Of a stretch of 64,000 nucleotides of DNA, positions 11,137 to 21,300 are shown one piece after another (the stretch's first letter is position 1; every line of letters begins with the position of its first letter). A program made the position numbers and the translations under genes. This stretch comes from Anastrepha obliqua (lineage: Eukaryota > Arthropoda > Insecta > Diptera > Tephritidae). Where the stretch lies: the NCBI RefSeq assembly GCF_027943255.1, contig NC_072893.1:128339784-128403783 (forward strand), in the 5' to 3' direction. The notes under the pieces were generated by a model. It was not told the DNA's origin and did not search any database. It worked only from the letters and a program-made list of their open reading frames with translations.

Positions 11137-11929
11137 TCACACACTACAAGCACAAATTTTTGTTTGATTTTTAGTAAATTTTATTTTGTATTAAATAAAA
11201 GTAAAAAATGTCGTGAGCATACTCCAGGCTAAGCTTGAAAAGTTGTTCCTATTATTCATGAAAATTTGATTAACTCTTAACATTAAGACATGTGACCAAC
11301 CAAATATGTCTAGACTTCAAAATCCAATATCGTATTTCATCTGCATGTGTATAGTAAAAAAATAAAAAAATTTTTTTATTCCATATTTAGTTTTGTCGTA
11401 CATATTAATTATGCTATTTCTAAGTCTATCGCAAAGCTTGCTTGTGTTAGTCACAAAAGTTCATCTCAATTCCGTATACTCTACGATTCTTGTATTCGGC
11501 CTGTAGTCGTTTGATATTGGAGTATGCTTTTTCATTTGGAGGCCTAATCACAAAATTTATATTAGTCGTTTAAAATCTGTATGGAAGGCGTTTATCTGGT
11601 TTGCTTTGCGCTCTTTACATACGTTAGAATCTTTGCCTACCTTTATTTCTCGATGTCGGACGAGGTGCGTCTTAGTACGATTTAACTTGAACTTGACTCG
11701 GGTAAAATCAGTGCTGGCGTAGCTTCAAATATTACTAGGTATTGCATGTTTTGAACTATCAGTGAGAAATGATTGCAGATTATATTTAAGTTAAAAAAAA
11801 AAAATTAAAAAGAGGCACCAGTTCATTTTTTCCAGCGTTTCTTCTTTTGTGCAAGGTAATCATTTACTCTCTGGCTTCAAACAAAATCATAGTTGCTCGG
11901 CAGCAATGGTTAAAATACTGGACGATATT
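11137..11929 (+). pseudogene. Spacer with decayed LINE C-terminal fragment
   Basis: At about 11465-11690 the plus strand spells broken pieces reminiscent of the end of a LINE protein: FRILYDSCIRPVVV, then YISRLKSVWKAFIWFALRSL and a PTFISRCR segment in other frames. These recall the conserved LYDS..RPV and Q+KF..FALR blocks after many LINE reverse transcriptases. Frames are broken several times. The rest of the interval has no recognisable content. Confidence 0.45.
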
Positions 11930-12034
11930 AGAATTAGTTTTGACAATGTGGCTTGATACTTCTTTGTTTTCAAAAGCATTTGACTCAGTGGATCGCAACT
12001 TGTTGTGTTCGAAGCTTAAACACTACTTCGCCTT
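11930..12034 (+). pseudogene. Older LINE remnant, left part (target of a later LINE insertion)
   Basis: FSKAFDSVDRNLLCSKLKHYF is a LINE reverse transcriptase motif A region. The frame is interrupted at 12034 by the minus-strand LINE and appears to resume at 15119 with YFAFKDNANRFN. The two halves share a 13-bp duplication. Confidence 0.65.
12022..12034. repeat. 13-bp target-site duplication, left copy
   Basis: ACTACTTCGCCTT here and at 15119-15131 brackets the minus-strand LINE exactly. Confidence 0.85.
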
Positions 12035-12097
12035 TGTTTGTTAACAGTAATAGTAGCCCCGCCAGTGTCGGGTATATCACCTGTCATCTTCATCTAG

Positions 12098-13327
12098 CTA
12101 ATCTAGGGGTAGGTCCAGGAAACATTCTATTTCGATGGGATGACCCATCTCCCAGAGGGAGAGGGGTGTTAGATGAGTCGGTTTTAGGGGGCATGTGAAA
12201 AGGTGGTTAGTGTCGTGCGGGGTGCCTTCACATGCCGAACATATATTTGGTATGTTGGGGTCGATTCTGGATAGGTAGGAGTTTAACCTGCTACGATATC
12301 CAGAACGTAATTGTGCCAGTGTTACACGAGTCTCACGAGGAAGCTGGAGCTCTTCATCTGCTGTAGGTGGTGGTTGGACTCCGATTACGGCATTCACAGG
12401 ACGGGAGCTTAAGAAGATGGTGACGGTCTCCCGGTGAATGTCGTTTATTGACAGTCTAAATACTGTCAGGTCCAGTAGATTGCGGTCAGTTTTGTCCTGG
12501 ATTTCGTCAGCGTAGTCTAAGAGATGTCTCCTGACGTGCCTGGGAGGCGGCTCAGGCTCAAGCAGGTGTCTGCAGGGGTGAAACCTGCGGTAACATCCCA
12601 GCAGGAACTGCTTGCTGAGCAGTTTGTTATGCTCCATTACTGGGAGCATTTGTGCCTCGTTGTGTAGGTGTTGAACCGGGGACATCAGGACGCAACCGGT
12701 CGCTGTCCGAATGGCAGTATTTTGGCATGTCTGAAGCTTTGTCCACTGCGTGTCACTAGTTCCAAGCGACCAGACAGGCGCTGCATAGTTTAGAACTGGC
12801 CGACCAATTGCCTTAAATGTCGATAGCAACAGTTCTTTGTCTTTGCCCCAAGTGCTGCCGGCAAGCGATTTGAGGACCTTGTTGCGGTTTTGGACTTTAG
12901 TGGCAATTGCGGTTGTGTGCGCTGAGAAGGAGAGCAAACTGTCAAAGGTTACACCCAAAATTTTGGGGTTGTTTACTGTCGGTATTGGTGTGGCATCGAC
13001 TTTTACCTTAAGGGACAGTTTGACCTCCTTTGTCCAGGTGGTGAAGAGGGTCGCCGTGGATTTAGTGGGGGAAAGTTGGAGATTCTTCGCAGTGAAAAAG
13101 CGAGAAAGGTCGGTGAGGTAGTTGTTCACTTTGGAACACAGGCCATCGATGTCATTGCCCGACGCCATTATCGTCCAGTCGTCAGCGTATGAGACCAGGG
13201 AAACTCCCGCTGGTGGTTGGGGGAGCTTCGAGATATAGAAGTTGAACAGCAAGGGAGAAAGGACACCACCCTCCGGTACACCTTGCTTTATCTTCCTTTG
13301 CTTTGATGTTTGATCTCGAAAAGTCAC
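12098..13327 (-). pseudogene. LINE reverse transcriptase, palm and C-terminal part
   Basis: This 409-codon open stretch begins inside the reverse transcriptase (GVPEGGVLSPLLFNFY), carries the catalytic SYADD motif near residue 47, and ends with a cysteine/histidine cluster CSACEGTPHDTNHLFTCP. It is out of frame with the preceding part at 13182-14072. About 35 nt appear to be missing between the FDTVD motif and the GLKRWSANYLSGRHSSVTFR segment, which shifts the frame. Confidence 0.8.
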
Positions 13328-14072
13328 TGACGAGTGACGACCGCTTAGATAGTTTGCGGACCACCTCTTCAGCCCTGGCGGGAGTGTCGACTGTGTCGAA
13401 AGCCTTCTTCAGGTCCAACGCTACTAGGACAGTCCTCTCGCAGGGGCGGTTTTGGTTAAGCCCGCGGTTTATTTGGGCGTTTATGGCGGTGAGTGCGGTG
13501 GTGGTGCTATGCACTCGTCGGAAGCCGTACTGATGTGGGGCTGGGGCCAGGTGTTTCGTGAAGAGTGGGATTAGGAGGGCTTCAAGTGTCTTCACTACTG
13601 GGGAAAGGAGAGTTATCGGACGATAAGATTCCCCTTGGTTGGCGGGTTTCCCAGGTTTCAGTAGTGGGACCACTCTCCCTGCTTTCCACTTGTCAGGGAT
13701 GATAAGAGTGGCCAGGGACAGATTGAAGATCCTTGTGAGAAATCCTACTCCCAAAGGTTCCAGGTGTTTCAGCGTCAGCGCGTTTAGTCCGTCAGGGCTA
13801 ATGGCTTTGGATGTTTTCGATTTGTTGATGGCCCCCTGAACCTCATCACCGGAGAAAGTAAGTGGCGCACTGTCGTTCGTCAGTTTGTGCAGCCTTCTGG
13901 TAGCGCGACGTTTGGATTTGTCGGCCGGAGGATGCAGTATAAAAAGCCGGCTAAAATAGCTCGCGCATCTTTTCGGGTCCGACGAAGTACAACCGTTGAA
14001 GGTGATGTCCACCTTGTCGTTGTGCTTCGTCGGGTTCGACAGGGACCTAACGGTGGACCAGAGCTTATTCAC
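13182..14072 (-). pseudogene. LINE reverse transcriptase, finger and motif A part
   Basis: The frame contains SKAISPDGLNALTLKHL, the YRPITLLSPVVKTLEALL block, QYGFRRVHSTTTALTAIN, and the catalytic motif A as VALDLKKAFDTVD. After that motif the frame is lost by a small deletion and reads nonsense to a stop at 13182. The aspartate of motif A is intact. Confidence 0.8.
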
Positions 14073-14126
14073 CTCAGAGGTGAGGTTACAGGTCTTCAGA
14101 TGCTCAACCCATTTAGTCCGCTTGTG

Positions 14127-14825
14127 TTAGTCTACTAGTTGCCGGATCTCCAAATTGAGATCCCTTATGCAGGGATCCCCGGGATCGGCCTGGCGTAGGT
14201 GGTCACGCTCGTTTGCCAAGCTGGCAGCTTCGGCTGGGAAATGAGGACGGATGTCCTTAAAACTTCCAGCTGGGATGAAGCGAGCCGCAGCGGCTGTAAG
14301 CACTTTGGGGAATGCGCGCACATCGGTGGGGATGTGAAGAGCGGCGAAGGTATCCTCAGTGAATTCCGTCAAGCCGGCCCAATTAGCTTTTTTAAAGTTA
14401 AAGTAGGGCCGGTGGTTCGCGGAAACAAAGTCGGCAGGTCTCTCAATCGAGACGATAATAAGCAAGTGGTCTGATGTAAGCGATAGCATCAGCCCTGGTG
14501 GGGGCTTCGTCGTTCACAGTGCTGCCAATTGCTGTCCCCTACGATCATTTGGCAGGCTTGAATGCCAAAGATCGTGATGCACATTAAAGTCACCTACGAC
14601 CAATCGGTTTTCACCTCTGATGAGCGCACCTATATCAGGGTGATATCCTGCCGGGCAACAGGTGACAGGGGGTATATAAATGTAAAATTTCGAGCTCGGA
14701 ATCGCCTGTCCGTGCTGTCCCTGCGGTCGATTCCTTCGTCAATGAGACGATTCTGCACTGTGTGGTGGACTATAAACGCTAGACCACCACCATTGTCTCG
14801 CTCGCGATCATGTCTGTGCACGTTA
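14127..14825 (-). pseudogene. LINE apurinic-type endonuclease fragments
   Basis: One frame (14489-14127) has the endonuclease signature SDHLLIIVSI followed by the linker to the reverse transcriptase (RPYFNFKKANWAGLTEFTED). The preceding frame has RERDNGGGLAFIVHHTVQ. The front of the endonuclease seems deleted, because the cysteine-rich leader region runs straight into its middle. Confidence 0.7.
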
Positions 14826-14972
14826 TAGCACGGTCTTAAGATGGCTCCACCCGTTGCACTTGTTGCACCTAACCGAGGTGGAGTTCGGGTGGAGCCGTTT
14901 ATGGCAGACGCAGCAATAGAATACTTCTGGCCCAGGGTTGGATTCAACTCCAGCCCTGAGGAGAAGTATTTA
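14826..14972 (-). pseudogene. LINE N-terminal segment with 2A-like motif and zinc finger
   Basis: Reading the minus strand from just after a TAA at 14972-14970 gives ILLLRAGVESNPGPEVFYC, then CVCHKRLHPN, VRCNKCNGWSHLKTVL and a stop. GVESNPGP (14951-14928) resembles the 2A ribosome-skipping motif (D-x-E-x-N-P-G-P) with glycine in place of the first aspartate. CxxC...CxxC...H is like a PHD or RING-type finger. 2A-like motifs and PHD-like fingers are both known in ORFs of some non-LTR retrotransposons. No ATG precedes it in this frame, so the copy is broken. Confidence 0.6.
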
Positions 14973-15118
14973 GAGCAAGGTTGCTGCGAGGAGTTGCTCC
15001 TGTGACGTAAGGGGTGGGCTGATATACTGTTTACTAGACAAGGCTAGTTTACTGGGGCGGCAGGTCGGGAAAAACCCGAGTCATTCCGGTAACGTAGAAC
15101 CGGCTGCCATGGGAACGT

Positions 15119-15339
15119 ACTACTTCGCCTTCAAAGACAATGCTAACAGATTTAACTACAAGGCACAAGTCTATGATTACTTTAAAAGTGTTTGGTTAGA
15201 TGGAATTAGGGCATTAAATTTTTCTCTTGATTATCTAACAGATACTTTTTTCAAAATCTATCTTTTATTTTCCTACTTCAAATCCTTGTCTTACTATTTT
15301 GTTAAGTATATTTATATTGAATTGATTTGTTAATGAACA
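15119..15339 (+). pseudogene. Older LINE remnant, right part
   Basis: This opens with the right copy of the 13-bp duplication (15119-15131) and continues the reverse transcriptase frame that stops at 12034: YFAFKDNANRFNYKAQVYDYF. Similarity fades after about 15190, and the rest is AT-rich without recognisable motifs. Confidence 0.5.
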
Positions 15340-15763
15340 GGTACAAAAGTTTAGATTAAGGAACTTTCATATTAAAATTATTCTAGTTGTATTATAATGT
15401 TCAAGTGCTATTAAAATAGCTAAGTATATTACTACAAATATAAATAAAATGGAAATGATATGAAAAATAAAATGTAGTGCTTAAAGCAGAGGTTGGCAAC
15501 TATGTCTATGGTATGCAAAAATTCAGCTAAACAAAAACAAAAACCGCTAAACAGCTGATAAGAAAATAATAGACAAACATCAGCTGTGAGTAGTGCCAGT
15601 AAAAAAATACATTTCTTTAAGGCTCAACTATATATATTTTTTTATTCATTTTTTTTTTTACAATCAGTTTAGAATGCAATCATTTTACTTGGAAAAGTAA
15701 ATGTTCAATTTGGCAAAGGCCCACTTTGACAGGTTTTTGAATTATAATATTATAAAATAAAGC
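15340..15763. other. AT-rich spacer downstream of the ACBD3-like gene
   Basis: No coding frame is supported here. The part next to 15764 is the 3' untranslated region of the minus-strand gene. AATAAA-type signals on the minus strand occur near 15643. Two CAGCTG boxes about 40 bp apart (15551-15556, 15589-15594) are the only other pattern noticed. Confidence 0.45.
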
Positions 15764-17333
15764 TTAGTGCTCGTAGTAGATGCGATAATAGACCGTTTTT
15801 GAGCGCCATAAACTGAAGCTGTTATCAAATCTTAGCAGGTATACGCCTTCGCCTGGATATGTATGAGACCCAACATAAACCTCACTGAAGCAATCCCGAC
15901 GATAGACGGGGACTATTATGGATACAGGTGGTTTGATTACGCTATTCTGCGCTAGAGCCTCGCGCTCATTGCTTAGTGAACCAGATTCCAGGTCCTCGTT
16001 AGTTGATAGCAAATCCTCTTCAGTTAACTCTTCATCCTCCTCGTCGCTTTCAGTGCCTTGTACAGTAACTTCATTTGTTGTCGGCTTACTCCACTCAAAG
16101 AATACCCCAAAGCCGACATCATAGTAGTCTGTAGCGAATTCCCAGAATATACATTTGCCAATTGCGATCGTGGGCACTCGAATCTACAAAATATTGGGAG
16201 TTTTAACCAAGAACAATTAAATCTTAAAGCACAAATTATACCGTTAGAACATCCCCTTGAGCTACGGTTATAACACCATCTCCTTCGCCTGCGGACACTT
16301 CGGCTTTAAATACATCAATATCTGGCCGTGTCCACATTCTGGCAGGCTCTATTATCAAGCAATCATCTTGACTAATATCATCTTGCTGTTGCTCCTCGCC
16401 GTTGAAGTGCTGCAAGGCTTGTTCTAATTCATTGACATTACCTGCAACATCTGCTGCTTCGTTTGGTATTACCTGCTGGGTACTTCTATCTTCGGACTCG
16501 ACGCTGTTGTTATTTCGCGCTATTGTTTGGTTTTTATTTTGCATATGCAATTGTTGCATATACTGATGGTAGTGTTCCTCTTGTAGCTGTCGTATGAGTA
16601 CACCTTGCTGTTCGGGATTACCAGGAAACTGCTTATCAGCATAACTCTGCCAATGATATAAAACGACATATTTATCTAAATCCATATTTTGTCTATTTTC
16701 TTACCTTAAATTGCTGGTAAGTTTGTTTATTTAAAGCATCCTGTAGTTGACGCCGCTGCATTTCTTCTTTATAGCCTTCTTCTAGTAATTCTTTTTGCAT
16801 ATGCTCCCTTTTTTCCTTTTCCAACTTTTCTTCTTCCATGCGACGTAACTCTGCTTTTAGGTTCTCATCCCGATTTTGCTTAACAGCCTCCACATATGGA
16901 CGAAAAGCTGTGCACATAGTATCCAATAAATCTATGAAGCCTTCCATTGCTTGTTCCCTGCTAATATCGCCCAAAAGCTGCCAATGCAAACGTCGGTCAC
17001 GGCCAATAACATCAAGAACACCCAATTCGGGGGCGTGACTGGCATCAAAGGGGCCCATTGTGGCTTGCTGCTTAAACGCAATTAATTTTAAATTGTCCTC
17101 ATATGAAAGGTGTATTGCCTTGCCAGAATTTTCTACAATAAACGAAATAAAGGTATGACCAGCTGTTCAAAAGGACATTTAGTCCCACCATACTCTCACA
17201 GCAGTGATGGTTGTGTTTGTGGGTCTTCAGAACAAGTAAACTTACGTTTATAGAAACTCAACGCCAATCGATACAGTTCCATCAATGGGAATCCCCATTT
17301 CTCTAACGCAGAGATTTGTTGATTACTGTCCAT
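15764..17333 (-). CDS. ACBD3/GCP60-like Golgi protein (acyl-CoA-binding plus GOLD domains)
   Basis: The family member ACBD3 sits on the cytosolic face of the Golgi, binds giantin and recruits PI4-kinase beta. Four minus-strand exons (17333-17246, 17132-16705, 16646-16242, 16183-15764) join to 446 residues. Residues 10-110 form an acyl-CoA-binding domain ([33 protein letters not shown]). A charged coiled coil follows ([20 protein letters not shown]), then a Q-rich part with [20 protein letters not shown]. The C-terminus from about residue 270 is a GOLD domain with [21 protein letters not shown], an acidic insert ([15 protein letters not shown]), and [20 protein letters not shown]. Exon 3 starts at the acceptor ending at 16647; an ATG inside the short preceding intron is not used. 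From memory this is CG14232 in D. melanogaster. Confidence 0.94.
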
Positions 17334-18351
17334 ATTATACCACTAATGTTTTTTTGGCTTTTATAATTATGCTGACATTGTAATATGTGTTGGAATATAT
17401 AATTTAGATTGCAGTGTATACAAAACTAATCCAAATAGTGGGTGAGAAATAAAACAAGTGTCAAATACATATGAGTAGGAGTATTCACAATGCTAAACTC
17501 ACAGTACTAGACGCAAAGAGTGGTTTTGAAAACTATTTAACACTTTTCGTACTATTTTTAAATACAAATTAAACTCATTATTTAATACTTAAACGTCGTA
17601 TTGCCTTCTTAGTATACAAATTCATATTAAATACGTCTATTATTTGCAAATGCCTGCAGACCAGACAGCTCTGACAGATATCGGTATGTGAACACGGCAG
17701 CCCTTGCTCAGGTGCTGTTCGCTCTGAGCCTCTGAGCTGTCCATACATTCGTCATTCATTCTCAGTTCTCCGTTTTGACTTGTTGTGTTTGATTTTATTA
17801 CAGATTGTAAATAAGCGAGAGAGAGAGACGAAGAAGAAGACAGTGTGTGGTGCAATTCCAAGAATTTGAAAATTTCAGTAAAATCATTACCATTACGCAA
17901 AAAAAGTGCTTTAAAAGTGTATAAATTGAGAAAAATCTAAGATGAAATACACATATTTTTGATTTGTGAAGAAAATGAGGTGAAAATCGATGTGGAAATT
18001 TAGCGTGGAGGGAATAAAATTCGATTTCCTTAGAAAGGTCAATTTCTGAGAAAACGAATTTCCGAGAATTCGAATTGATCTGCGTTGTTGTACGTTTTGT
18101 TGTGTGTACATGAACGCGCTAGAAGGACGCAGTGTCGCAGTGTAGATCGCATACATTAGTGAAACCAAGAAGGTACGTGTGTAGTCGTAATACAAGTGCA
18201 AGAAGGTACTGCAAAGCCTGCATATTTCCGCGAATGGGACAATTTGCTGCCGCTGCAATAAAACTGCAAACGGATAACTAAATTTGGTGGCTTTTCTGGA
18301 ACCAAACATTTTGTCAATATACACATTAGATATTTGTACTATTTATACAGC
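17334..18351 (+). other. Divergent promoter region and domeless leader
   Basis: The ACBD3-like gene (minus) and domeless (plus) diverge from here. From about 17760 the sequence turns purine-rich (GAGAGAGAGACGAAGAAGAAG), which looks like an untranslated leader running to the ATG at 18352. Several short upstream ATGs occur. No coding frame is supported. Confidence 0.5.
17762..17767 (+). promoter_or_regulatory. Candidate initiator of domeless (TCAGTT)
   Basis: TCAGTT matches the fly initiator consensus and lies just before the purine-rich leader, about 590 bp upstream of the domeless ATG. No TATA box or clear downstream element accompanies it, so this is only a candidate. Confidence 0.25.
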
Positions 18352-21300
18352 ATGGTTAAATTATTGCGCTACGTTAGCATTTCAGCAATAGTGCTGTGGT
18401 TAGCACAATTTGCTGTTGCCTTCCGTGATGATGATGTGGGAGAGACGATACCGGCGCATGTTGAGATGAATGTGGGCGACAGTGTAAATATATCATGTCT
18501 TATAAATCCTACAAGATTCTATGGCGAAAATCCTTGTGAAATGTATTTCATAAACGAATTGACAAGGCAACGTGTGCCTGACGAGGATATTCTGGTAATG
18601 AACTCTACCTACATTGTGTACATGCTGCGCAATGCACCTGAACAATCATCAAGGTTCCTATGTAAATGTGATAAGGATGCGATCATGGAATCCTACGTTT
18701 ACGTGGGTACTGCACCAAGCGGTGTATCACAGTTCGATTGCCGCAGTTACGATTTCGAATATATGGTTTGTAACTTTTCACAACCAGAAAACCCGGTGCT
18801 TACTCAGTACAATCTGACCTATTATATAAATTCGCCAGATTATGAAACGCCCGCTTATTGTAATTTTGACATGAAACCGTTGGTGGTGTGTAATATAACC
18901 GCGGAACATTCGTATCGCCCTCAAGTCGAAGAGTATCACTTTAAAGTGCATAGCAGCAATGCATTGGGCAGTTATAAGCAAGAATTCGCTATAAATAATT
19001 TGAACGTAATGGTGCCAGCGCGACCAGGTGATGATTTTCATATAATTAAATTAACCACAGATAGCATGGAAGCCATGTGGAGCATGCCTAAATACGACTC
19101 GTATACACCAAACAAGCACAGGGGATTACAATGGGAAGTACTCTTACAACCAGACGGATTTCCAGTGCGCAACTCGAGTGCGCAGGTGCGAGTGGCACGC
19201 GTGGAACGCGGTTGCAAGCTGTTGCTGAATGAGCTACCTTACGCCTACTACTGGTATGAGTTGCGCTTACGCGTTAAGGTGCGAGCCGCTGCCGCTAGTG
19301 AAGACATGTGGAGTCCAACATTCAAGTATCGTTTCCGTACGCAACCGCGTACGCCAGATCGTCCGCCACGTACAGATAATGGTGGCTTCTATGTAAATCC
19401 ATTGGGAACCGAAGTACGTCTGTATTGGGAACAATTGGAAAAGTGGGAGGAGAATGGTGATAATTTTACTTATGTGATACGAGGAATCGAAAAGCACAAA
19501 AACGGCCGAACGCGGTAAGTGCAGGCATATAATGAAGTTAAAGTAATATATCAATAAAGAAATACTAAAACTCCTAAGTTTCCGTGCTGCTGGAAGTAAT
19601 TTATATTTAATCTTAAATAATGCTAGCATAGAACTTCCGAAGTACCAAAAATCGGTACTTTTTTTGACAATTGGGAAGTTAAATATACGTACGCGCATAC
19701 ATTTGTAATGTAAAATGTGTAGTTGAGTCAAGCCGGAGTCATTCAAAAATATGTTTATCAACTTTCCTTAAATGTCGACTTTGCAAAGTGGTTAAGCTTA
19801 TTATATGTATGTATGTATACGTATGTATAATATTCTTTAAACACTGAAATAAATAAGTTGCGAATCGAAAAGGTTTCTGAATCAAAATTGATTGATAGGC
19901 ATGCATATTTTGAATTATAATATAGTATTCCATAGGCATAAAGATACTTAAATTTAAATATTTAATAAAACTGTAAAGCTCCGTTAGATAAGGAGTGTAA
20001 ATACATATGTATGTAGTAATAGTTCTGCCTGTAAGTAGGTCATTGGCAGTATAAGCTTTCCAGAAATGAGGAGGGTTTTCCAAACGTATCTCTTCTTTTT
20101 AACTATATTAGAAATGTTTGCAAAATACATATCGTAAGTCTATGTACGTATGCGTGTATATATGAAAACACTTCTATAAATAAAGTGTTAATGCAGAAGA
20201 GTAATAAAAAATTTAACAGAAAAAACAACAAAAATATGTGTTTGCCAACCAATACGCCACTTAGTCTGTTCTTTCCAAGAACTAATTGTTTAAAAGTTAC
20301 GAAATATAGTGTGGTCCGCTTGCGTGCGGTTTTGTTGGTATATTGATGATGTGGGAATATAATAAATTCCAATTTAAATTGACTAATTAGTTGCGTTAGG
20401 CATTTTTGCATGCCACTGTACCACATGCTGTTTCTAGCTACTCAAATTACAAAACAGCAACAACAACAAATCGATTGTGTAAACGAAATTCTGTGTGAAA
20501 AAAATATTTACTTAAAATTTTCTCCACATGTTACATTTAGGAGGAAAATGATTTTCGCAAAATTGCAAGCACGATTTGCGGTTGATTTTTAATAGTTAAA
20601 AATATTTTCGTTTTAAAAGCATTTCAAAACGTGCTTTTAGAAGGAAATTCGGACAAAACTTTGCCCAACTTGGCGAAATAAATAGGTTTGAAAGTCTTTT
20701 TGTTTTTATTTAAGATGGAAGTGAAATTGAGTCAGAGATATAGTATATGCATATGTGGTTTGCAGCAAGACTACGAATGTTTTTTTTTCGAAAGCTATAG
20801 AAAATTGGTCAAAATTACAAAGTGAAAGGGTCGAAATGAGTTGCAGTCCTTAAACGAACATCGAACTAAGTTTGAGTCATTCCGCCACGACGAAACGGCT
20901 TTCGTGGGGCTGTTTCGGGTTAAGGAGTAGAGCATTGATGAATGTTACTGAAATGACAGATATAAATTCGAGCCACCGGACTCACCGATCTAAATAGTAT
21001 TAGATTGCTGAAATACCAGCAATTATTCCGCATAAAACCCGAATTATTTAAGCTGTAAATAATTCTTACAGGGTTCACAGAATGTTTTTTGTTTTGTTCA
21101 CTGAAACATTTACCGGTCTCATCAATTTATTCAATACAATTTCAATAGAAAATTTTGCTATTTTAAGTTTGAAATTTAAAATTGATTGGTAAAACCGGAC
21201 ATCATCCTAATAAACTCAGAAAAAATGTCAAGCTGAATTGGCAAATGCAGCATCTTCAAAATTTACATTTACTGCATAAAGTGATTCCTCTTATCATTTG

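Larger units (their letters stand above)
12035..15118 (-). mobile_element. Non-LTR retrotransposon (LINE) with endonuclease and reverse transcriptase, broken
   Basis: This 3084-bp insert on the minus strand is flanked by a 13-bp target-site duplication. From its 5' end (15118) it holds a short leader, a 2A-like GVESNPGP motif next to a cysteine-rich finger, endonuclease segments (GGGLAFIVHHTVQ; SDHLLIIVSI), a reverse transcriptase (PDGLNALTLKHL, YRPITLLSPVVKTLE, LDLKKAFDTVD, GVPEGGVLSPLLF, catalytic SYADDWT), and a C-terminal domain with CSACEGTPHDTNHLFTCP. At least three frame breaks or deletions make it inactive. Base composition is clearly more GC-rich than the flanks. I do not assign a clade; it resembles Jockey/CR1-type elements. 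Its 5' end matches the short CAA-tailed repeats elsewhere in the window. Confidence 0.88.

Noticed and set aside
12837..14474. Plus-strand frames inside the 12-15 kb LINE
   Set aside because: They are antisense shadows of endonuclease and reverse transcriptase segments.
16636..16704. Start of a separate minus-strand gene at ATG 16685 (Met-Asp-Leu-Asp-Lys)
   Set aside because: That ATG lies in a 58-nt intron of the ACBD3-like gene; splicing at 16646 gives the expected family sequence [13 protein letters not shown].
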